NCBI RefSeq assembly: GCF_900104355.1 | Contig: NZ_FNIY01000016.1 | Location: 1-56,742, forward strand | DNA from: Phyllobacterium sp. OV277 | GTDB lineage: Bacteria; Pseudomonadota; Alphaproteobacteria; Rhizobiales; Rhizobiaceae | DNA length: 56,742 nt | Direction of reading: 5' to 3' | In this document: piece by piece, positions 16,550-24,464 of the stretch | Layout of the letters: every line of letters starts with the position of its first letter | Numbering within the stretch: the stretch's first letter is position 1 | Notes under the pieces: model-generated | The model's input: the letters and a program-made list of their open reading frames with translations, nothing else | The model's database searches: none | What the model was told of the DNA's origin: nothing | Position numbers and translations under genes: made by a program

Positions 16550-18007
16550 ATGGTCAAGGCAGAAGCGGAATTCAAAGTGCGGCACGAGCCGATGCGTATC
16601 GCAGGACGGAAAGTCGATGCGGATGACGTCATCGACGTTCATTACCCCTATACCAACGCGGTGGTGGGGACAGTGCCAGCCGGTCGCACGGAACACGCGC
16701 GGCAGGCTTTTGAGATTGCAGCGAATTACAAGCCGAAACTGACGCGCTACGAGCGTCAGCAGATATTGTTCCGCACTGCCGAAGCGCTTGCCAGCCGCCG
16801 GGAAGAGATCGCCGATCTGATCACGCTGGAGCTTGGCATTTCCAAAGCCGATTCCCTTTATGAAGTCGGCCGCGCCTATGACGTGTTCACCCTGTCAGCG
16901 CAGATGTGCATTCAGGATGACGGCCAGATTTTCTCCTGCGATCTGACCCCGCATGGCAAAGCGCGCAAGATTTTCACCATGCGCGAACCGCTAAGGGCGA
17001 TCTCGGCAATCACGCCGTTCAACCATCCGCTCAACATGGTGTCGCACAAGATTGCGCCTGCCATTGCCACCAACAATTGCGTCGTCTGCAAGCCGACGGA
17101 ATTGACACCGATGACGGCGCTGGTGCTGGCTGACATTCTCTATGAGGCGGGCCTTCCGCCCGAGATGTTGTCGGTTGTCACCGGTTGGCCAGCGGATATC
17201 GGCATGGAAATGATCACCAATCCGAACATCGAGCTCATCACCTTCACCGGTGGTGTGCCTGTCGGCAAGATGATTGCCAATACGGCCGGTTACAAGCGCG
17301 CCGTGCTTGAACTTGGCGGCAATGATCCCCTGATCATTCTCAATGATTTGAGTGATGACGATCTGGCCAAGGCGGCTGATCTGGCGGTTGCCGGGGCCAC
17401 CAAGAATTCCGGCCAACGCTGCACGGCGGTCAAACGCATTCTCTGTCAGGAAAAAGTCGCCGACCGTTTCGTGCCGCTGGTGCTGGAGCGGGCCAAAAAG
17501 CTGCGGTTTGGCGATCCGATGGATCGCTCAACTGATCTTGGAACGGTGGTACACGAGAAGGCCGCCACCCTGTTCGAAGCCCGCGTGCATATGGCGGCAG
17601 AACAGGGGGCTGATATTCTTTATAATCCCGGTCGTCAGGGCGCGTTGTTGCCGCCCATTGTTATCGATCATGTGCCGCACGCATCGGAACTGGTTATGGA
17701 AGAAACGTTCGGGCCGATCATTCCGATCATCCGCGCGCCTGATGATGACGACGCTTTGATTGCGCTTTCCAACTCTACTGCCTTTGGCCTTTCATCCGGT
17801 GTGTGCACCAATGATTTTCGCCGCATGCAGAAATATATTGCCGGTCTTCAGGTTGGCACGGTCAACATATGGGAAGTGCCGGGTTACCGGATCGAAATGT
17901 CGCCCTTCGGCGGGATCAAGGATTCCGGCAATGGTTACAAAGAGGGTGTATCCGAAGCCATGAAGAGCTACACGAATGTGAAAACCTATTCACTTCCCTG
18001 GTCCTGA
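16550..18007 (+). CDS. phnY: phosphonoacetaldehyde dehydrogenase (NAD+)
   Basis: The product is 485 aa, an aldehyde dehydrogenase superfamily enzyme that oxidises phosphonoacetaldehyde to phosphonoacetate. Visible motifs are [18 protein letters not shown] (near 160-177) with the catalytic-site Asn, [18 protein letters not shown] (NAD-binding turn, near 231-239), ELGGNDPLI with the general-base Glu, and [12 protein letters not shown] with the nucleophilic Cys near residue 290. It has usual length for the family. It is the last gene of the operon and is followed by a strong terminator at 18030. Placement with phnW and phnA separates it from generic ALDHs. Confidence 0.95.
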   Translation: MVKAEAEFKVRHEPMRIAGRKVDADDVIDVHYPYTNAVVGTVPAGRTEHARQAFEIAANYKPKLTRYERQQILFRTAEALASRREEIADLITLELGISKADSLYEVGRAYDVFTLSAQMCIQDDGQIFSCDLTPHGKARKIFTMREPLRAISAITPFNHPLNMVSHKIAPAIATNNCVVCKPTELTPMTALVLADILYEAGLPPEMLSVVTGWPADIGMEMITNPNIELITFTGGVPVGKMIANTAGYKRAVLELGGNDPLIILNDLSDDDLAKAADLAVAGATKNSGQRCTAVKRILCQEKVADRFVPLVLERAKKLRFGDPMDRSTDLGTVVHEKAATLFEARVHMAAEQGADILYNPGRQGALLPPIVIDHVPHASELVMEETFGPIIPIIRAPDDDDALIALSNSTAFGLSSGVCTNDFRRMQKYIAGLQVGTVNIWEVPGYRIEMSPFGGIKDSGNGYKEGVSEAMKSYTNVKTYSLPWS

Positions 18008-18029
18008 ACAAACGCATCACGCTGCTTGA

Positions 18030-18055
18030 AAAAGGGAGCTTCAAGGCTCCCTTTT
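18030..18055 (+). terminator. rho-independent terminator after phnWAY
   Basis: AAAAGGGAGC (18030-18039) pairs perfectly with GCTCCCTTTT (18046-18055) around a 6-nt loop. The T-run is part of the descending arm. It lies 22 nt after the phnY stop and separates phnWAY from the phnSTU transport unit. Confidence 0.85.
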
Positions 18056-18134
18056 CTCATATTCAATGGGCATTTCCAGCGTGAATCATCTTCGTCACAT
18101 CATCGACTTTTCCAATGATAATATAAGATAAATA

Positions 18135-18153
18135 GATTTTACTTATCGATCGC
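18135..18153 (+). promoter_or_regulatory. LysR-type box upstream of phnS
   Basis: GATTTTACTTATCGATCGC holds GAT-N11-ATC, the same arrangement as the box at 13975-13993 before phnW (16/19 identical). It lies 126 nt before the phnS start, after the phnWAY terminator. The shared element implies that the divergent LysR protein also controls the transport operon. Confidence 0.7.
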
Positions 18154-18279
18154 CGTTCCCCACTATCGCAGTATGGACCGGGCGTGTGACCCCAAGCTGA
18201 GGCATTCTCAATTGGCGGCGGCGAACCTTTCCCAAGCAAAAAGCGCATAAGCCGACCTCAAAAGATGGGAACCAAAATC

Positions 18280-19302
18280 ATGAACACGCACAAAGCCGCG
18301 GCGCTGGCCGCCTTTGCCTTTACGCTATTTTCATCGGCTGCCTATGCCGAGACACAGCTTACCGTCTATACCGCCTTTGAGGCGGTGGACCTGCAGCGCT
18401 ATGCGGATACGTTCAACGCTGATCACCCGGATATCAAGATCAACTGGGTGCGCGATTCCACCGGTGTCATGACCGCAAAACTGCTTGCGGAGAAGAACAA
18501 TCCGCAGGCCGATGTGGTCTGGGGCGTTGCCGCATCGTCACTGCTTCTGCTGAAGGGTGAGGGGATGCTGGAGCCCTATGCACCTGCTGGTGTCGAGAAG
18601 CTCGATCCGAAATTTGTCGATAGTTCCACACCGCCAAGCTGGGTTGGTATGGACGCCTATGTCGCGGCGCTTTGCTACAACACCGTCGAGGCCAAGAAGC
18701 TCGGACTGACGCCGCCGAAAAGCTGGAAAGACCTAACGAAGCCCGAATATAAGGGCCATATCGTTATGCCGAACCCGGCCTCTTCAGGCACCGGTTTCCT
18801 TGATGTGTCCGCATGGATGCAGATGTTCGGTGAAAAAGACGCCTGGTCCTTTATGGATGGACTGCATCAGAACATTTCCAGCTATACCCATTCCGGTTCC
18901 AAACCCTGTAAGATGGCTGGCGCTGGCGAGACGGTGATCGGGGTTTCCTTCGAATTCCCCGGCGCCAAAGCCAAGTCTGCCGGTGCTCCCATCGATATTA
19001 TTTTCCCTGAAGAGGGGTCGGGTTGGGAAGCGGAAGCTGCGGCGATCATGGCCGGAACGTCCAAGATCGATGCGGCAAAAGTGTTGCTGGACTGGTCGAT
19101 CAGCAAAAAGGCCAATGAGATGTACAATGTCGGCTATGCCGTCGTGGCAATGCCGGGTGTTGCAAAGCAGGTGGAAAATCTGCCAGCCGACGTTGCCTCC
19201 AAGATGATCAAGAATGATTTCGAGTGGGCGGCATCCCATCGCAACGCCATCCTCAAGGAATGGAATACGCGGTACGATTCCAAATCGGAACCAAAGAGCT
19301 AA
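18280..19302 (+). CDS. phnS: 2-aminoethylphosphonate ABC transporter substrate-binding protein
   Basis: The product is 340 aa. It has a signal peptide (MNTHKAAALAAFAFTLFSSAAYAET, cleavage after AYA) and a ferric/spermidine-type periplasmic binding fold. It starts TQLTVYTAFEAVDLQRYADTF and contains PQADVVWGVAASSLLLLKGEGML, PNPASSGTGFLDVSAWMQMFG and GAGETVIGVSFEF, which match AEP-binding PhnS proteins. ATG 18280 was preferred over the in-frame ATG at 18265 because GGGAACC precedes it and the signal peptide then has normal length. It heads the uptake unit phnS-phnT-phnU. The call rests on family style and on the adjoining phnWAY genes. Confidence 0.9.
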   Translation: MNTHKAAALAAFAFTLFSSAAYAETQLTVYTAFEAVDLQRYADTFNADHPDIKINWVRDSTGVMTAKLLAEKNNPQADVVWGVAASSLLLLKGEGMLEPYAPAGVEKLDPKFVDSSTPPSWVGMDAYVAALCYNTVEAKKLGLTPPKSWKDLTKPEYKGHIVMPNPASSGTGFLDVSAWMQMFGEKDAWSFMDGLHQNISSYTHSGSKPCKMAGAGETVIGVSFEFPGAKAKSAGAPIDIIFPEEGSGWEAEAAAIMAGTSKIDAAKVLLDWSISKKANEMYNVGYAVVAMPGVAKQVENLPADVASKMIKNDFEWAASHRNAILKEWNTRYDSKSEPKS

Positions 19303-19323
19303 GGGCGACTGGCAATTGAACCG

Positions 19324-19343
19324 GGCACCGCCTCGGCGGTGCC
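19324..19343 (+). other. intercistronic hairpin between phnS and phnT
   Basis: GGCACCGCC (19324-19332) is complementary to GGCGGTGCC (19335-19343), giving a tight GC stem followed only by TTTC. It lies 21 nt after the phnS stop and 28 nt before phnT. Such hairpins often protect the binding-protein message or partly terminate transcription, so that the binding protein is made in excess over the membrane parts. Confidence 0.6.
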
Positions 19344-19371
19344 TTTCACCACTCCCTTGCGAGGTGCCCCG

Positions 19372-20541
19372 ATGAGACACGAAATTCCTGCTCGTTCTGC
19401 GGCAATGCCCACTGAGGTGCACGCAATGCCATCAGCCAGTGACCCAGCCTATCTGCAGATCACGAATTTGTGGAAAGCATTTGGCGCGTTCCACGCATTG
19501 AAAGATGTCTCTCTCGATATCAATCAGGGCGAGTTCATCTGTTTCCTCGGACCATCCGGCTGCGGGAAAACCACCCTTCTGCGGGCCATTGCCGGGCTTG
19601 ATCTGCAAAGCAGCGGCACGCTTCGTCAGGGTGGCAGGGATATTTCCACCTTGCCACCTTCAAAGCGTGATTATGGTATCGTCTTTCAGTCCTATGCACT
19701 GTTCCCCAATCTGACGATTGCCAGAAATATTGCTTTCGGGCTTGAGAACATCAGGCGACCACGGGCCGAAATTGATGCGCGTGTAAAAGAGCTGCTGGCA
19801 CTCGTCGGGCTCTCCGATCAGGCCGACAAATATCCATCGCAACTTTCCGGTGGCCAGCAACAGCGTATCGCGCTTGCCCGGGCGATTGCGATCTCCCCCG
19901 GGCTGTTGCTGCTTGATGAACCGCTGTCAGCGCTTGACGCAAAAGTACGGGTGCATCTGCGGCATGAAATCAAGGAATTGCAGCGCAAGCTTGGTGTCAC
20001 AACGATTATGGTCACGCACGATCAGGAAGAAGCGCTGTCCATGGCGGATCGTATCGTCGTTATGAACCATGGTGTCATCGAGCAGGTCGGCACGCCCACG
20101 GAAATTTACCGGCATCCCCGGACCCTTTTCGTTGCCGACTTCATCGGGGAAACCAACAAGCTGCAAGCCCGCGTGACAGGTGAAAGCAGTGTGGCATTTG
20201 GTACGGGCGAACTGCGCTGCGCGGCGCATAGTTTTGGCTCTGGCGAAGCCGTTATTGCCGCGATCCGGCCCGAAGATGTGATCCCGCATGAAATAGGTTC
20301 CAAGTCCGTCGATACGCGCAACTTGCTCGATGTTGTGATCGGCGAGATGGAGTTTCTCGGATCTTTCTGGCGCACCCGCCTGCGCGGCGAAAAACTTGGC
20401 AATGAAGTGCTGATTGCCGATTTCTCGATCAATGCCACCCGCCGCCTTGGCCTGACAGAAGGTGGTGCGTTGACTGTGGAACTACCGGCTGACCGCCTTC
20501 TGGTGTTTCCGCAGGGAGGCTATCATGGCAGCGGTCACTGA
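19372..20541 (+). CDS. phnT: 2-aminoethylphosphonate ABC transporter ATPase
   Basis: The product is 389 aa. The nucleotide-binding domain begins at LQITNLWKAFGAFHALKDVSL, with Walker A GPSGCGKTT, Q-loop VFQSYALFPN, signature LSGGQQQRIALARA, Walker B LLLLDEPLSALD and H-loop IMVTHDQEEAL. A TOBE domain follows (from about residue 255, with VIAAIRPEDVIPHE). ATG 19372 has GCGAGG upstream; an internal ATG at 19405 is possible. The last 17 nt overlap phnU, so the two are translationally coupled. Family: putative AEP importer ATPases (PhnT type, of the spermidine/iron class). Confidence 0.9.
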   Translation: MRHEIPARSAAMPTEVHAMPSASDPAYLQITNLWKAFGAFHALKDVSLDINQGEFICFLGPSGCGKTTLLRAIAGLDLQSSGTLRQGGRDISTLPPSKRDYGIVFQSYALFPNLTIARNIAFGLENIRRPRAEIDARVKELLALVGLSDQADKYPSQLSGGQQQRIALARAIAISPGLLLLDEPLSALDAKVRVHLRHEIKELQRKLGVTTIMVTHDQEEALSMADRIVVMNHGVIEQVGTPTEIYRHPRTLFVADFIGETNKLQARVTGESSVAFGTGELRCAAHSFGSGEAVIAAIRPEDVIPHEIGSKSVDTRNLLDVVIGEMEFLGSFWRTRLRGEKLGNEVLIADFSINATRRLGLTEGGALTVELPADRLLVFPQGGYHGSGH

Positions 20542-22540
20542 GACGATGATGCCATCAGGCCGCATTCCGCGACAACGGCTCGACCGCGACGATATTATCA
20601 AGCGCGGTCTCATGGTCGTTATCTCGCTTTATCTGATCGTGTCATTGGCTGCACCACTCTATGTGATGCTGTCAAAGTCCTTTTCGACATATAGCTTTGA
20701 TTTGAGTACCTACGAATTTCAGGTCAGCGGTCCCTCCGGGCAATTTGGCGAAACGGTCAGCGCCGCCGTGCTTAACGACCGGCTGTTGGTGGTTCCCAAA
20801 GACAAGCTTGCAACCAATGCCGATGGCAGGCTGGCGGCGACAAGTTTCTTTCCCGAGTTCAGTTTTCGCAGTCTGGTCAAATACCGGATACGCGGAACAA
20901 CCGATGGCACGGTCTATTTGATCGGATCGGACATGCATCGTGGCACCGCATGGCAGGAAGTGGATTCCAATACGTTCCGGCGCGTCATGCTGCGATCCAC
21001 AGCGTCTACGGGGCTTGATAATTATGTCAGCTATTTCTCGACGCCGTCACTGTTCCGCTCGATCGAGAATTCGCTGTTCATCGCCGTTATCAGCACTGTT
21101 CTGACCGTCTCGATTGCCTTCGGTTTTGCCTATGCGATCAGCCGGAGTTGCATGCGATTCAAAGGCACATTCCGTATGATCGCGATGGCCCCCATTCTCG
21201 TGCCATCGCTCTTGCCCGGCATTGCGCTGATCTACCTTTTCGGCAATCAGGGAATGATCCGGGATGTGCTTTTAGGAGCGTCGATTTATGGACCTCTGGG
21301 GATTATCATCGGTTCGGTGTTTTTCACCTTTCCCCATGCGTTGATTATCATTTCCACTGCACTCGCCATTTCCGATCAGCGTCATTACGAAGCCGCTGCA
21401 TCCTTGCGCGCCAGCCGTTGGCGCACTTTCTGGGTTGTCACTGTACCCGGCGCCCGCTACGGGCTGATTTCGGCGGCATTTGTTGTCTTTACGCTTGTGA
21501 TCACCGACTTTGGCCTACCGAAAGTAATCGGTGGTCAATACAATGTGCTTGCCGTCGATATTTATAAACAGGTCATCGGTCAGCAGAATTTTGAAATGGG
21601 GGCGGTTGTCTCGGTGATCCTGCTTGTGCCGGCGCTCGCAGCCTTTGTGGTTGACCGGCTGGTGCAAAAGAAACAGGTGGCATTGCTTTCCGCCCGCTCC
21701 GTGCCCTACGAGCCCAAACCGAACCGGCGGTTCGATACGATGTGCCTTGCATGGTGTAGCCTCGTGGCAGCTTTTATTATCGGTATCATGCTGGTCTGCC
21801 AAATGGCGGCGCTGGTGAAATTCTGGCCCTATGATCTCAGTCTCAGCCTGAAGAATTTCGCCTTCAATCATATGGATGGCGGCGGATGGGGTTCATACAA
21901 AAACTCGATCCAGCTGGCAGCTTTGACGGCCATATTCGGCACGATCATCGTTTTCACCGGCGCTTATATGGTGGAAAAGACGGAAGGGTTCCAGAAGGGC
22001 AGGGCTCTGTTTCATTTTTTGGCGATGTTGCCGATGGCTGTGCCGGGTCTGGTTCTCGGTCTTGCCTATATCTTCTTCTTCAATAATCCGGCCAATCCGC
22101 TCCATTCGATCTACGGCACCATGGCCATTCTGGTCGTTTGTACCATCACGCACTTCTACACCGTCGGTCATCTCACGGCTTTGACGGCGCTCAAGCAGAT
22201 CGATCAGGAGTTTGAATCTGTTGCCGCTTCCCTGAAGCAGCCCTTCTACAAACTATTCGCGCGTGTCACCGTGCCGGTTTGTCTTCCAGCTATTCTCGAC
22301 ATCTCGATCTACCTCTTCGTCAACGCGATGACGACGGTTTCTGCCGTGGTTTTCATCTATTCGGCTGATACGGCGCTCGCCTCCGTTGCGGTGCTGAATA
22401 TGGATGACGCCGGGGACATCGCGCCAGCGGCGGCTATGGGCATGATGATCTTCTACACCAATCTTCTGGCGCGCCTTGTTCACGCAGGTCTGTCGCGGAC
22501 AGTGCTTGCCCGAACGCAGGCGTGGCGCAGGCGCGGCTGA
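20525..22540 (+). CDS. phnU: 2-aminoethylphosphonate ABC transporter permease (fused two-domain, with periplasmic insertion)
   Basis: The product is 671 aa, a fused permease carrying two binding-protein-dependent transport domains in one chain (as FbpB/PhnU2 types do). The first core domain lies around residues 175-390 (EAA-like loop YEAAASLRASRWRTFWVVTVPGA) and the second around 405-660 (loop FESVAASLKQPFYKLFARVTVPVC). Helix 1 (near 25-45, LMVVISLYLIVSLAAPLYVML) is followed by about 120 residues with no membrane segment before the next helix, probably a periplasmic domain. Single-chain permeases of this class are, from memory, about 550-580 aa, so this insertion explains the extra length. 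It forms the channel with PhnT. Confidence 0.88.
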   Translation: MAAVTETMMPSGRIPRQRLDRDDIIKRGLMVVISLYLIVSLAAPLYVMLSKSFSTYSFDLSTYEFQVSGPSGQFGETVSAAVLNDRLLVVPKDKLATNADGRLAATSFFPEFSFRSLVKYRIRGTTDGTVYLIGSDMHRGTAWQEVDSNTFRRVMLRSTASTGLDNYVSYFSTPSLFRSIENSLFIAVISTVLTVSIAFGFAYAISRSCMRFKGTFRMIAMAPILVPSLLPGIALIYLFGNQGMIRDVLLGASIYGPLGIIIGSVFFTFPHALIIISTALAISDQRHYEAAASLRASRWRTFWVVTVPGARYGLISAAFVVFTLVITDFGLPKVIGGQYNVLAVDIYKQVIGQQNFEMGAVVSVILLVPALAAFVVDRLVQKKQVALLSARSVPYEPKPNRRFDTMCLAWCSLVAAFIIGIMLVCQMAALVKFWPYDLSLSLKNFAFNHMDGGGWGSYKNSIQLAALTAIFGTIIVFTGAYMVEKTEGFQKGRALFHFLAMLPMAVPGLVLGLAYIFFFNNPANPLHSIYGTMAILVVCTITHFYTVGHLTALTALKQIDQEFESVAASLKQPFYKLFARVTVPVCLPAILDISIYLFVNAMTTVSAVVFIYSADTALASVAVLNMDDAGDIAPAAAMGMMIFYTNLLARLVHAGLSRTVLARTQAWRRRG

Positions 22541-22607
22541 CTGTTTTCAATTCACTGCATCGGTTGTTGAGAAAATTCTTGTCCACCTGTTGTCAAAACG
22601 TCAATGC

Positions 22608-22644
22608 AGGTCCATATTGTTGTATGATACAACTATATGGACCT
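22608..22644. promoter_or_regulatory. 37-bp nested palindrome and promoter of the MarR-GNAT gene
   Basis: The outer arms AGGTCCATA (22608-22616) and TATGGACCT (22636-22644) and the inner arms GTTGTAT (22619-22625) and ATACAAC (22627-22633) share the same centre, base 22626. Only one base pair of the 37-bp element fails to match. A TTGTCA (22590-22595) with a 17-nt spacer to CATATT (22613-22618) gives a plausible promoter whose -10 lies inside the palindrome. The element ends 7 nt before the ATG of the MarR-GNAT gene. It fits an autoregulatory MarR operator; as RNA it could also form a long hairpin covering the start. Confidence 0.8.
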
Positions 22645-22651
22645 GTCTTGA

Positions 22652-23638
22652 ATGACCAAGCTTGATGACACCGTGACACCGATCCGTGATGCATCGCGCA
22701 GGCTCGTGCGCGAACTGGGTTTCATGAAGCCCACTCTTGCTGGAACCGAGTTTTCTGCTTCCGCTGTCCATACGTTGATTGAAATTGGCGGCAGGGGTTC
22801 GTTGACATCAGGTGAACTGAGTGACGTTCTCAATCTGGAAAAGTCCAGTGTGAGCCGGCTCGTGCGCAAACTTGTGGATGCAGGCGAGCTGATGGAAAGC
22901 GTAAGTGATGCTGACAGCCGCATAAAACCTTTGTCGCTCACCGCGAAAGGGCGGCAGACTTTGGCGGCGATCGACACTTTCGCGCAAGAGCAAGTCAATG
23001 CTGCGCTGAGCAATCTGTCCCCGGATAGCCATGCGACAGTTCGGGATGGGCTTGCATTCTATGCCAATGCATTGGAATCCAGTCGAACGGGTGTCAAGTC
23101 ATTGGTGGCTCATCCGATCACCATTGAGACCGGCTATCGTCCGGGCGTGATTGGCCGCGCCACCGAAATGCACGGGCGATATTACGCACGCACGGTCGGC
23201 TTCGGGCAATTCTTCGAAAGCAAGGTTGCGTCAGGATTGGCAGAATTCTCCGGACGCCTTGATAGATCGTCTAATCAATTATGGACCGCAATTGAGGCAG
23301 GCAATATCGTCGGTACTGTTGCAATCGACGGCGAAGACCTTGGAGACGATTGTGCGCATTTGCGATGGTTCATCGTGGAAGATGGACGACGCGGCAGCGG
23401 TGTAGGACGCAGATTGCTTGGTGAAGCAGTTTCCTTTTGTGACCGGGAAGGATTTTCCGAAATCCAGCTCTGGACGTTCAAGGGATTGGATGCAGCACGG
23501 CGGCTTTATGAGGCATTTGGTTTCGAACTTAAAGAGGAATATGTAGGTCTGCAATGGGGCGGCGAAGTCACCGAACAGCGGTTCGTTCGCCGAGCGAAGG
23601 CAGTTCAATCCACCGGGCAGACGGCTGGTGCCAGATGA
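22652..23638 (+). CDS. MarR-type regulator fused to a GNAT acetyltransferase
   Basis: The product is 328 aa. Residues about 1-150 form a MarR winged helix (GGRGSLTSGELSDVLNLEKSSVSRLVRKLVDAGELMESVSDADSRIKPLSLTAKG gives recognition helix and wing). Residues about 165-315 form a GNAT domain with the acetyl-CoA loop GRRGSGVGRRLL and the late LDAARRLYEAFGFEL segment. No Shine-Dalgarno is evident before the ATG. It follows phnU by 111 nt and has its own palindromic promoter. MarR-GNAT fusions are known in proteobacteria; their acetyl acceptors are mostly uncharacterised. Whether it acts on AEP or related amines is unproven. Confidence 0.88.
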   Translation: MTKLDDTVTPIRDASRRLVRELGFMKPTLAGTEFSASAVHTLIEIGGRGSLTSGELSDVLNLEKSSVSRLVRKLVDAGELMESVSDADSRIKPLSLTAKGRQTLAAIDTFAQEQVNAALSNLSPDSHATVRDGLAFYANALESSRTGVKSLVAHPITIETGYRPGVIGRATEMHGRYYARTVGFGQFFESKVASGLAEFSGRLDRSSNQLWTAIEAGNIVGTVAIDGEDLGDDCAHLRWFIVEDGRRGSGVGRRLLGEAVSFCDREGFSEIQLWTFKGLDAARRLYEAFGFELKEEYVGLQWGGEVTEQRFVRRAKAVQSTGQTAGAR

Positions 23639-23937
23639 AAGAGCCCGCTGCACTGCCGGATCGTTTTGCGAGCGCAGCGGACGCGACGAGTGAGGGGGCT
23701 GAGTGCGATAAAGTCTGGGACAATATTCCTGATCGCAGCCATGGGAATGCAGCATTATCAATAACGCCTGAGATGGTGGATCAGTATCGTTTGCATGCGC
23801 GGGTGATGCGCAACGCTGCCATACGCACGGCTATCACGACCGCCACCCGCTCATTTATTGGATTATCAGGACAGCAGGTTCGACAAACCGGTAAAGACAA
23901 ACCCCACTCCCAAACCCGCAAGCAGGATGGTCAATGA
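23635..23937 (+). CDS. hypothetical 100-aa protein, possibly coupled to MarR-GNAT gene
   Basis: The ATG at 23635 overlaps the stop of the MarR-GNAT gene (ATGA), suggesting translational coupling. The middle (SITPEMVDQYRLHARVMRNAAIRTAITTATRSF, cited in part: residues about 44-76) is a basic helix resembling short rhizobial proteins with an 'ARxxRxxAI' helix. The last 24 codons run antisense into the convergent DUF3592 gene and are low-complexity polar, so the true 3' end may have been altered. No family name can be given. Confidence 0.4.
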   Translation: MKEPAALPDRFASAADATSEGAECDKVWDNIPDRSHGNAALSITPEMVDQYRLHARVMRNAAIRTAITTATRSFIGLSGQQVRQTGKDKPHSQTRKQDGQ

Positions 23938-24237
23938 CCAGATCGCGCCAAATTGATTGAGCGTGGCACTTTGCTTGGGGCTGTCTGCGAGATAGCGGAC
24001 CTCCACATGATCTCCGACTTTCGCGCCGAAAACCAGTCCGCCCTGCGGGTAGGAAATCTGCTCCCCATTTCGGGTGACGAAGGCAATCTGCGGATGACTT
24101 CCGCCTGCATTGAGTGCCACGACATCGGCGGGAACCACAATGCTGGACCTGATGAAACGGAGCGTCATTCCCGTTGATATTGCGGCGGCAACCGAAAATG
24201 CTACCCCGATTATCGTGATAATAGTCATTTTGGTCAT
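23866..24237 (-). CDS. DUF3592-type membrane protein
   Basis: The product is 123 aa with a helix at each end (IITIIGVAFSVAAAISTGMTL, residues about 6-26, and IWSLTILLAGLGVGFVFTGL, about 99-118). Between them lies a small beta domain with HPQIAFVTRNGEQISYPQGG and GDHVEVRYLADSPKQSATLNQF, which match the 'Y...G..V.V.Y.p.nP..a.l' pattern of DUF3592. Function is unknown. No good ribosome-binding site; ATG 24237 or 24228 are both possible. The gene is leftward and overlaps the end of the 23635 gene. The 227-nt gap to its right contains the promoter side of both it and the LysM gene. Confidence 0.75.
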   Translation of the reverse strand: MTKMTIITIIGVAFSVAAAISTGMTLRFIRSSIVVPADVVALNAGGSHPQIAFVTRNGEQISYPQGGLVFGAKVGDHVEVRYLADSPKQSATLNQFGAIWSLTILLAGLGVGFVFTGLSNLLS

Positions 24238-24464
24238 GAACGCCCCTTCAGTCGGCCAAGCCGGAAATCATAGTGCGCAGAATGCCACCTTTTCAAGATG
24301 GCGCGTGGCAATCAGAGTATATCCAAAAGGAAGCACTCTCCTGGCCAAGTCAGAATTAGTTTGCAACTCTCCCAAAGTGTCACAGCTTTGTAGTCAAAAC
24401 ATGTTGACTTCTTTACTCCGGACGGCAAGTCTTTTTCAGCCTTTAAAAGGCGGGGGGAACGCAG

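Noticed and set aside
23279..23761. 160-codon minus-strand frame inside the MarR-GNAT gene
   Set aside because: Entirely antisense to a clear fusion protein, with composition typical of a shadow frame.
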